Shown here: piece by piece, positions 57,180 to 64,000 of the stretch | How positions within the stretch are numbered: position 1 is the stretch's first letter | How the letters are laid out: each line of letters opens with the position of its first letter | Origin: Salvia splendens | Taxonomy: Eukaryota > Streptophyta > Magnoliopsida > Lamiales > Lamiaceae | Direction of reading: 5' to 3' | NCBI RefSeq assembly: GCF_004379255.2 | Contig: NC_056039.1 | Span: 25,309,883 to 25,373,882 of the forward strand | DNA: 64,000 bases | The notes under the pieces: model-generated | Told to the model about the DNA's origin: nothing | Database searches by the model: none | What the model saw: the letters and a program-made list of their open reading frames with translations, nothing else | Position numbers and translations under genes: made by a program

Positions 57180-58796
57180 CTAGGCGTCTCCTCCCGGATC
57201 AAACACATATCGAACAGCTGAATGTCTCCCTTTTTCACCCTTGTCAAAAATCAACAAAGGAGACCCAATGTTGTCGGCAGAATTCCATGCCAAAATGAAA
57301 ATCTTGTTCACGCCTCTCAGAATGCTCAAACATGGCGTGTCATTGCGCGGAGGGATCAACCTTGCATCGGTATCGAGCGAGGTTGATCGATGAATCATAC
57401 TTGTAACCTCACCTACATTCCAACCCATATAGACACAAGCCATTACGGGCAAACTCGTGTAAGAACCATCTCCTTTCTTACCCACTTCTTTAGACTTTAA
57501 TCTCAGCTCATCCATTTCTACTATAAGGTCCGATTTTGTTGTCTCAAGTGCAGCCTTATACTCAACTATAATATTCTCAATCTCCATCATCTCTTCTCCT
57601 TCTTGTATATTTGTTACCCATTTTTTCTTCATTGAGCTCGGGATAGCAGCTTGTGGATGCAGATTAGACACCGCAAATGGTGTTGTCACGGGCAGGGAGT
57701 GCAAGGGCTGGAAAGGTCCCGGAGCGGCGTAGGGTAGCAGCTCCAAAGGCGGTAAAGGACTCGGCCGCTGCAGCTGGCGATCTGATTGGGGCAGCGGCGG
57801 CGACGGTTGGTAATTTTGGTTGGGCTGCTTTGCCGAAATGGTTGCTGTCAGAGGTGATTCCAAACATGAAGGCTGGCGAGTCGCAGGTTGATCCGATTGC
57901 TGAAATACGAGCGGCCGTCGCTGGATCGATGGGTTTCCCTGAGGTGGTTGGAAATCCGGCCTAAGATTTATAGACTCGGTGGTGCTGTGTCGCGGTGGAG
58001 CCAATGAGACATTGGGGTATAAACCCGACTGCCCACGAGAAGCCATAGTATTTCTCGATGGAGGGTATTCTAGCGTCCGGTGCGACGAAGAAACAACTGG
58101 CTCATCGGGCTGCGATAATGATCGGAATTTGCTCACTCGGTCATCTGTGGCATCGACATGAGTTTCCTTCCTGTCCCATACGTCCAACAAGTGATCTAAC
58201 TCTGCATTAATCGGTTCCTCCGCTATGATTGCTGAACGAGGCTGCCGAGACGCGGGCCCTCTAACGGAATACCTTCTGGGAAAGGTGTACAGCGGCGCCG
58301 CTGTGTCACGCGCCGTGTAAGGTTGATTCCGACGTGAGTTAGGGACATGGGCCAACGGCTGATCATACACCGAGACCTCGTTGAAGGGGCGTTGCCTTGG
58401 TGTCTCTCGATAGACAGGTGGGTCCCAACAGGTAGGTCGGCGCTTGGGCGGTGATGGCGAGTACATATCTAGCTCGTAGGATGAAGAATGCTGATATGCA
58501 GTGGTCCGACGGGTCCATGGTGGGTCCCAGTTGTCGCGACGACGAGTCTGCCTTGGCTCCCGGTTGAACGGTTGCCGTGCTAAATTGTCCACCCGTCGAT
58601 CCAAGTTGTCGAAGCGAGCATTCAACTTTTCAAACCCTAAAGTGATTGGGTCGACAGAAGACTTCCCGGATTGATCTCTTTGGTCCGGTCGATAGTCGCC
58701 GGTGTTGGGGTGTCGCAGCGGGCAGATCTGCAGCGCCGGCGTCGCCTCCCTCGTCGGCAGTTCCGACGTATATTGGCCATGGTGTGTTGACGTCAT
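57180..58796 (-). CDS. Unbroken 538-residue ORF of unknown function in the young LTR element
   Basis: On the minus strand it runs from ATG at 58796 to TGA at 57180-57182 without interruption. The N-terminal 90 residues contain a short heptad-like stretch (GFEKLNARFDNLDRRVDNLA). The next 300 residues are rich in Pro, Arg, Ser and Gln and look disordered. A helical, possibly coiled-coil part follows (EMMEIENIIVEYKAALETTK). The last 110 residues look folded (VMACVYMGWNVGEVTSMIHR, FILAWNSADNIGSPLLIFDK). No zinc knuckle, protease or polymerase motif was seen. Position and composition would fit a highly diverged Gag or a captured host sequence; neither is shown. Its intactness agrees with the very recent insertion. 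Confidence 0.75.
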   Translation of the reverse strand: MTSTHHGQYTSELPTREATPALQICPLRHPNTGDYRPDQRDQSGKSSVDPITLGFEKLNARFDNLDRRVDNLARQPFNREPRQTRRRDNWDPPWTRRTTAYQHSSSYELDMYSPSPPKRRPTCWDPPVYRETPRQRPFNEVSVYDQPLAHVPNSRRNQPYTARDTAAPLYTFPRRYSVRGPASRQPRSAIIAEEPINAELDHLLDVWDRKETHVDATDDRVSKFRSLSQPDEPVVSSSHRTLEYPPSRNTMASRGQSGLYPNVSLAPPRHSTTESINLRPDFQPPQGNPSIQRRPLVFQQSDQPATRQPSCLESPLTATISAKQPNQNYQPSPPLPQSDRQLQRPSPLPPLELLPYAAPGPFQPLHSLPVTTPFAVSNLHPQAAIPSSMKKKWVTNIQEGEEMMEIENIIVEYKAALETTKSDLIVEMDELRLKSKEVGKKGDGSYTSLPVMACVYMGWNVGEVTSMIHRSTSLDTDARLIPPRNDTPCLSILRGVNKIFILAWNSADNIGSPLLIFDKGEKGRHSAVRYVFDPGGDA

Positions 58797-58846
58797 GAGT
58801 ACGGTGGAGTGGATTAGATGCGGTTGTGATGGTAGTGCTGTGGCTG

Positions 58847-58848
<2 letters not shown>

Positions 58849-58884
<36 letters not shown>
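58849..58884 (-). repeat. Oligo-A tract of 36 in the 5' leader of the young LTR element
   Basis: Thirty-six T on the plus strand, 36 A on the minus, lies between the primer site and the ORF. Confidence 0.85.
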
Positions 58885-58885
<1 letters not shown>

Positions 58886-58898
58886 GGAAAGCACCAGT
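58885..58898 (-). promoter_or_regulatory. Truncated primer binding site of the young LTR element
   Basis: On the minus strand actggtgctttccc follows the 5' LTR. Only tggtgctttc agrees with the longer version inside the LTR (tggtgctttcattgagagct, 59002-59021), after which the sequence runs into the oligo-A tract. The matching tRNA was not identified. Confidence 0.6.
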
Positions 58899-59386
58899 TG
58901 TTACGGACGTCCTCCGTAACGTGACCGGCTATCTATCTTCTCGGACGGATAGGGGCTGGGAAATAATTTGGGGGATACGGATGAACGAAGACGGAGGATG
59001 AGCTCTCAATGAAAGCACCAGTTGTTACGGACGTTCTCCGTAACGAGGCCGGATGGCTAACTTCTCGGAGAGATAAGGTGATCGAACCTTCGACGTGCTC
59101 GAAGGAAAGCTCACGAATTGCTGATTTTCGGACTTTCTCCGATGAACAACAATTTGGAAACGAAATATGATATTCTTGTTACTCAAGACAAGTTTGTGGA
59201 AAATAATATATTCATTGAATGATTGAATGATAACAAGCTCTGCTATTTATAATACTATAATACTACTACCTAACTTATTGAACAAGAAAACAAAGATATG
59301 GAAAAGATATGGTGAAATAAAAGATAACTAAATAGAATAATATCTTAAGGATATTCCCTAATAATATGTAGAGGATGATCGTATCA
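58899..59386 (-). repeat. 5' LTR of the young LTR element
   Basis: 488 bp, identical by eye to the other LTR. The second internal LTR-end motif starts at 59023, offset by 124 bp as in the other copy. Confidence 0.93.
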
Positions 59387-59391
59387 GGAAC

Positions 59392-59900
59392 ATTTATAAA
59401 TTAATTAATTGAATTACTATATTATAAATTAGTTTTATTTTTAGTTATATTATTCTATAGCAGTACAAAACAAGTGATATGCAACATTTATGATAAATTT
59501 TCACATTGTTTCGAGCTTAACTCAAAATAATGATATAATCTTCAATAGAAAATTTACTTTTTTCTTAAATTTGTAGATAATTAATTTAAAATTATAATCT
59601 TTTCCTAAATTGTTATTTAGAATGATTAGCATATAATTTAGTTTAAGTTAATTCATATTTATAAATTAATTTTTAATGTAAAATATTTAAAATGTTCAAA
59701 TGTACATTTTTATGTACGTTTGCCACTACCCAATAAATAAATACGTCTCTATACAATATTTTTATGGCACTCGTGAAAATTTGTAACTCATAAAATTCTC
59801 AATTTTATAAATGTAATAGAAAACGGCAGTCTTATTTTGCATCACTCTCACCGCAATTCTCAATTTTTAGGGCACTCGTGAAAATTTGTAACTCAGAAAA
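59392..59900. other. Upstream region of the 66-residue gene
   Basis: AT-rich. It contains a direct repeat (cactcgtgaaaatttgtaactca at about 59767 and 59873). No other gene was seen. Confidence 0.45.
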
Positions 59901-60190
59901 ATGAAGACGTCAGCTACTCCGGCGAAGCCCAGCGGCGGCGAAGTATTTAAAAGAGAAGAAAGTCTGAAACCTCAATTCCGGCTGGCCAAAGACGATACGA
60001 AACCGGCGCTCCGAGACCCCGTAAGAATCGCCCAATTACTTTCACCTCTGCTTAATTCAAGTCCAGGCCTCCTAATTAGGTTTTTGTTTGGGGATTTGAT
60101 GCTCCATAGATTTTGAGATCCGATCCAATTGAGACTGAGGAAGCCGTGCTGCGATTGCCTCCGCTACCAGATAACATCACATCCAAATAA
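59901..60190 (+). CDS. Small unrecognised 66-residue protein, two exons
   Basis: Exons 59901-60020 and 60110-60190 join in phase 0 across a GT-AG intron of 89 bp. The protein is hydrophilic, with a basic N-terminal half (PQFRLAKDDTKPALRDP) and an acidic, Leu/Pro-rich end (DPIETEEAVLRLPPLPDN). No signal peptide, membrane segment or metal site is visible. The sharp exon border in the middle of RDP/ILRSDP, good splice sites and non-random composition support a real gene. I do not recognise the family. Nothing nearby suggests its job. Confidence 0.62.
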
Positions 60191-61161
60191 ATTCAGTACG
60201 TATTTCTCCCAATTTTTTTCCTTGTAATTTTTCTCTTCTTTTGTGTGATTTATTTATGAATTATATTTGAAATGTAGTAATGTACACTGTGAATCCAGTC
60301 ACTTCGAATTTATATTGTCATCTTCTCCTAAGTTTTGTATCACAAAACCGAATAATGTGATTTGATGCTTGATATCTTGTTAGGAAAGTATTCGTTTTAT
60401 TTTTGTAAATGGAAATGCTCAAACTACAAGTGTGGTGAGCAGAGTTTATATCTGAACATGGCCCATCAGCAAAAACCAATGAAGATACAGAAGGAACCGA
60501 ACATGCAACACAAAACAATAACTTACCCATCGATAGCCGAACAACGCCAAGACCGAGGAACAAGAAATGAGCATAACAAAACATAACCTCCATTGGCAAC
60601 ACAATACCTTAGTCAACAGTTCAACAAGCATTGATTGCTCAGAGATATTCCAGTGCCCATCTATCTTGTATCTCTATTATCGAGCGCATCTTCTTCGCGT
60701 ACTCTTAGGGACCGTTCATCCTCTAATCACCAAATATTTATTCTAAAGCTAAGGTGCCAAAACAACCATTTCTTCTCTAAGGAGTACCAAGCTAGGAACG
60801 AAAACACATTGACGGTTGGCTGGGGATACAAACGGATATGTTCCACTGATCACAATAGAAGTTACACAAGCTACTAAAGATTTTGCAGCCGAAGAAGAAA
60901 TTCTCAATAGGTTTCAGCTCTTCTTTGCATTGCACACACTTGTCATCACCGATATCAGTCACTCCAAGTTTGAGCAAACCCTCTTTGGTGTTATTGGCGA
61001 AAACAACCTCTCTTTGGTGTTATTGAGGAAAACATTCATTTAGCTCTAGCTAAATTGCTATACTTTTATACTGTATGACTTTGTGAAATATAAAATTTAT
61101 TTGGATTCCATTCCCCCAAAAGAATATTTGAATTCCATTGAATGTTTTATAATCACACTTG
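60191..61161. other. Intergenic, including the 3' region of the 66-residue gene
   Basis: No convincing exon. An 18-bp direct repeat (ctctctttggtgttattg) lies near 60977-61025. Confidence 0.45.
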
Positions 61162-61322
61162 TAAGAGCATCCACAATGGACAGGATTAGTGGCTGGAATA
61201 TAGTCTGCCACATCAGCATTTCTTAGTCCGGACTATCCTCCTGCAGTGGTGCAGACTAGTGGTTGGACTAGGGTCCGCTGTTTCAAATTTATATTTAATT
61301 TTGCTTTTTTTGTTCTCAAGTA

Positions 61323-61761
61323 CTTCCTCCGTCCCTTAAAATTTGTCACATTTTTCTATTTTCATCCCTCCCACGAAATTTGTCACATTTTACCATTTTT
61401 GGTAGTGAACCCCATATTCACTAACTCATTTCATCCCAACTAAGTTGATACAAAACTTTTGGATAGAGATTAAGAAATTGTGTTGAAAAGTAAGAGAGAT
61501 GAATAAAGTAGGAAAGATAAAGAGAGAGTAAAGTAGGTGATGTAATAGAGTAAGAATGATTGGATGTTTTGTTTTTGCCAAAAAAAGATGACTCAACTTA
61601 ATTGGGACATCCCAAAAAGGAATACGAGTCAACTTAGTTGGGACGGAGAGAGTATATAAAAGTAGGACTCATTCTCCACTAACTCTTTAACTCACTTTCC
61701 ATTACATTTCTTAAAACTCGTGCTCGGTCAAAGTGTGACAAAATTTAAGAGGCGGAGGGAG
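61323..61761. mobile_element. Stowaway-like MITE in the left arm of the palindrome
   Basis: The ends cttcctccgtcccttaaaat and aatttaagaggcggagggag are inverted repeats with TA on both sides. It is itself interrupted by the MITE at 61424-61652. The right arm of the palindrome lacks it. Confidence 0.78.
61424..61652. mobile_element. Stowaway-like MITE nested in another MITE
   Basis: Ends in ttcatcccaactaagttg and caacttagttgggacggaga. Closely similar to 36636-36873. Borders are good to a few bases. Confidence 0.72.
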
Positions 61762-61778
61762 TAATAAATAGCAAAATA

Positions 61779-62029
61779 CTCCCTATGTTCCATAGTAATA
61801 GAGTCATTTTGCCATTTTGGTACGTTCCATAGTAATAGAGTCATTTCCTTTTTAATAAAAGTTAACACATTTCTCCACACCTACTTTACTCTCTGTTACT
61901 TTATTCTCTTTTCATCTCTCTACCTTTTTCATTTTCCACTTCATACTCCATTTACTTAAGTCACCTAACACAATTTTCTTAATCTCCGTGCCGAAAAGAA
62001 ACGCCTCCATTATTATGGAACGGAGGGAG
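61779..62029. mobile_element. Stowaway-like MITE in the left arm of the palindrome
   Basis: Ends ctccctatgttccatagtaa and tattatggaacggagggag, with TA on both sides. Absent from the right arm. Confidence 0.8.
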
Positions 62030-62194
62030 TATAATATATAAAACACAATAAATTTAAACAAAACACCTACATTACTTAAATTAAATTTACATTATCATAA
62101 AAATATAAACATGCTTATAGGAAAAAGTATGTATAAAAACAAAGAATCGAATGAAATGAGAAAGGTATAATAGAAGTCAAAATAAAAATAAAAC

Positions 62195-62262
62195 GTTGAG
62201 TTTGGTGTTTGAACACACAACCTCTATGATTTTTCAAGACACATGTACCATTAGACTAAGCA
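62195..62262 (-). other. tRNA-like unit, left arm
   Basis: On the minus strand it has an A-box-like tagtctaatggtacat and a B-box-like tgtgttcaaacacc. It is the more diverged of the two arm copies. It is probably a tRNA-derived Pol III promoter remnant. Confidence 0.5.
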
Positions 62263-63275
62263 TAGTTTTGTGTTGAAATCAAACAAATTTATACATAAAG
62301 CAACAAAAACAATATTTTAAGTATAAAACTAATTGTCCCACATCGAAATCACAGAGAAACTTGGAGTTGAAAACCTATCTATAAAACAACCATTTATCTC
62401 ACATCGAAGTAACGATGAAAGTTGGAGTTGAAAACCTATCTATAAAAGGTTTACTCAAGCAATGCGAAATTTGCTCATCTAGTGTGAAGGATTGTATAAT
62501 GCAAAATATAATCTTGCACTAATTACATATTCGTCTTTTTTGTAGGGATAGTTGTGAAATTATAGTTTTTTTAATTTTACAATTGATTTTTTAAATAAAA
62601 TTTGATATTTTAAATTAAAAATTAATTTTTTTTATCTCCGGACCTATCGTCCAGGCCCTGCAGTGGTCGGATGATAGTTCTGACGATCCAAGGACACCCC
62701 ATTGTCCGCTGACGAAAGTTCATGCGTGGTGATCGTCCGCCCGCTCGTCTATCCGCATGCAGTGGTAAAGTTGGGCGGACGATCAGCCGGACGAGTGCTC
62801 CACTGCAGGCCGATGGACGAGCAAGCGGACGAGAGGTATGCCTGAACTTTCGTCCATGGATGAAGCGTCGCCCGTGTCTCGTCCAACCTATCGTCTGGCC
62901 ACTACAGGGCCCGAACGATAGTTTCAGAGGATAAAAATTCAATTTTTAATTATAAAAAAATAATTTATTAAATTAAAATAAACAAACTATAATTTCACCA
63001 CGATCTATACAAAAAATAGATTCGTGAATTAATGAAAGATTATATTTTGTAGATTAAAATCTTTCCCGCTAGATGATCAAGTTTTGCATTGCTTGAGTGA
63101 ACCTTTTATAGATGGGTTTTTAACTCCAACTTTCTTTGTGATTTCGATGTAGATAGATAGTTTTTTAACTCCAAGTTTCTTTGTGATTTCGATGTGGGAC
63201 AAGTAGTTTTATACTTAAAATAGAGTTTTTGTTGCTTTATGTAAAAATTCGTTTGATTTCAATACAAAATCTATG

Positions 63276-63357
63276 TTTAGTAATTAGTCTAGTGGTAAAT
63301 GTGTTTTGAAAAATCATAGAGGTTGTGGGTTCAAGCCCCATACTCGACATTTTTTTT
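63276..63357 (+). other. tRNA-like unit with oligo-T end, right arm
   Basis: A-box-like tagtctagtggtaaat and B-box ggttcaagcccc are spaced as in tRNA genes. The unit ends at a run of eight T (63350-63357), a typical Pol III stop. The middle (ttttgaaaaatcat) recalls a tRNA-Ser anticodon loop, but stems are weak, so a working tRNA is unlikely. Confidence 0.55.
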
Positions 63358-63693
63358 ATTTTGACTTTTATTATACTTTTCTCATTTTGTTCGATTCTTT
63401 TTTTTATACTTTTTTCATATAAGCATGTATATATTTTATGATAATGTAAATTTAATTTAAGTCATGTAGGTGTTTTTTTCAATTAATATAAGTTTTATTT
63501 TTAAAAAAATTTGTTGTGTTTTAGTACTCCATATTTTATATTTTGCTATTTATTACTATTTGAAAACAAAAGAAATTAAAATTAAATATAAATTGAAAGG
63601 GCATACGGTAGTCCGCACTGCAGCGGGAGGTTAGTTCGGATTAAGAAATGCTAATGTGGCGACTGTCCGGCCGGACAATTGTGGATGCTATAA

Positions 63694-64000
63694 TGGAGAT
63701 GATAATAAGTTGAGAGTTGAATTGAGTAATTTTGAGTTGGTCAGATATTTTAGGTATGGGCCTTTTCAAAATTAAAAGCGTGCGTTACATGATAAAGTAT
63801 TGTGTAGCTGGAATATAAACTATTCGTAGAGAGGACAAAAAAGAATGATCCAAATTCAAGAACTTGTCACAGTCAAACATGCATGTCTTAATTAAGCTCA
63901 TTTTTATGTCTACACGATTTCACCAGAACTTAGCATGATATCAAATTCCAGAATTTTAAAACACAAACTTATACTAAAACTATACACCAGTGTACAAATC
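63694..64000. other. Right flank
   Basis: Intergenic sequence to the end of the window. No feature was recognised. Confidence 0.4.

Larger units (their letters stand above)
56606..59391 (-). mobile_element. Young non-autonomous LTR retrotransposon
   Basis: The element 56611-59386 (2776 bp) lies on the minus strand. Its two 488-bp LTRs (56611-57098 and 58899-59386) appear identical, and it has a perfect 5-bp duplication GGAAC. On the minus strand LTRs start TGATACGATC and end in GTAACA. A polypurine tract (ccgtgggggagt) lies before the 3' LTR at 57099-57110. A short primer site (tggtgctttc) follows the 5' LTR. There is no protease, RT or integrase. One open frame of 538 codons fills the interior, preceded by a 36-base oligo-A tract. 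Confidence 0.92.
61162..63693. mobile_element. PIF/Harbinger-type element, palindromic over its whole length
   Basis: The element 61165-63690 starts gagcatccacaatgg and ends caattgtggatgcta, flanked by TAA on both sides. The left arm (without its nested MITEs) is an inverse copy of the right arm from the ends to a GC-rich centre near 62785. Matching blocks include caatttatatttaatttt-like sequence at 61265-61300 against 63575-63595, and ctttctttgtgatttcgatgt at 63130-63150 against 62340-62365. Each arm holds one tRNA-like unit. No transposase. The long fold-back form is unusual for this superfamily. Confidence 0.8.

Noticed and set aside
62622..62942. 106-codon ORF on minus in the GC-rich centre
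   Set aside because: It lies in the palindrome centre of a PIF-type element, and the opposite strand has a similar ORF, as expected of a palindrome.
63276..63357. Functional tRNA-Ser gene
   Set aside because: A and B boxes and an oligo-T end are present, but the cloverleaf stems do not pair well and the unit is part of a transposon arm.

Overview
This is a plant nuclear window, AT-rich, with short exons, GT-AG introns and dense transposon remnants. Plant-only families (membrane-anchored ubiquitin-fold protein, auxin-binding protein 1, BPM-type MATH-BTB, Bruno-like RBP, FAR1-type MULE, Athila-type Ty3/gypsy) point to a eudicot. An asterid, possibly Lamiales, is only a guess. All calls come from reading the sequence; no database was searched.

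Layout. 1-1665: gene-free, with Stowaway-like MITEs. 1666-14978: a complete but decayed Athila-type Ty3/gypsy retrotransposon (two ~1.55-kb LTRs, tRNA-Asp primer site, gag, protease, RT, RNase H-integrase and a third ORF; TSD AACTC). 16281-20512 (-): BPM-type MATH-BTB gene, with a 640-bp hAT-like element in intron 2. 21862-24618 (+): five-exon gene for an unrecognised protein with C-terminal membrane segments. 25058-26837 (-): auxin-binding protein 1 with a KDEL end. 30148-30977 (+): membrane-anchored ubiquitin-fold (MUB) gene with a CAAX end. 32984-34063 (+): two-exon gene for an unrecognised, probably plastid protein. 34511-34581 (-): tRNA-Pro-like pseudogene. 37000-40600: PIF/Harbinger-type elements, one carrying a broken Myb-like ORF1. 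40994-42522: Mutator-like non-autonomous element. 42764-45306 (+): nine-exon Bruno-like RNA-binding protein. 46333-56300: ruins of a FAR1/Ulp1-type Mutator-like element, including a large head-to-head inverted duplication, a SINE and a nested hAT element. 56611-59386 (-): very young non-autonomous LTR retrotransposon with identical 488-bp LTRs and an unbroken 538-codon ORF of unknown function. 59901-60190 (+): two-exon gene for a 66-residue protein. 61165-63690: a PIF-type element that is palindromic over its whole length and carries a tRNA-like unit with an oligo-T end in each arm.

The host genes are unrelated to one another: hormone binding (ABP1), CUL3 substrate adaptor (BPM), ubiquitin-fold membrane anchor (MUB), mRNA control (Bruno-like) and three unknowns. 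No operon-like or clustered pathway is seen. The most unusual material is in the repeats: the young LTR element whose LTR contains a second copy of its own end plus primer site, the palindromic tRNA-bearing PIF element, the inverted Ulp1 duplication, and several natural empty-site/filled-site pairs held inside inverted repeats that let insertions be ordered in time.
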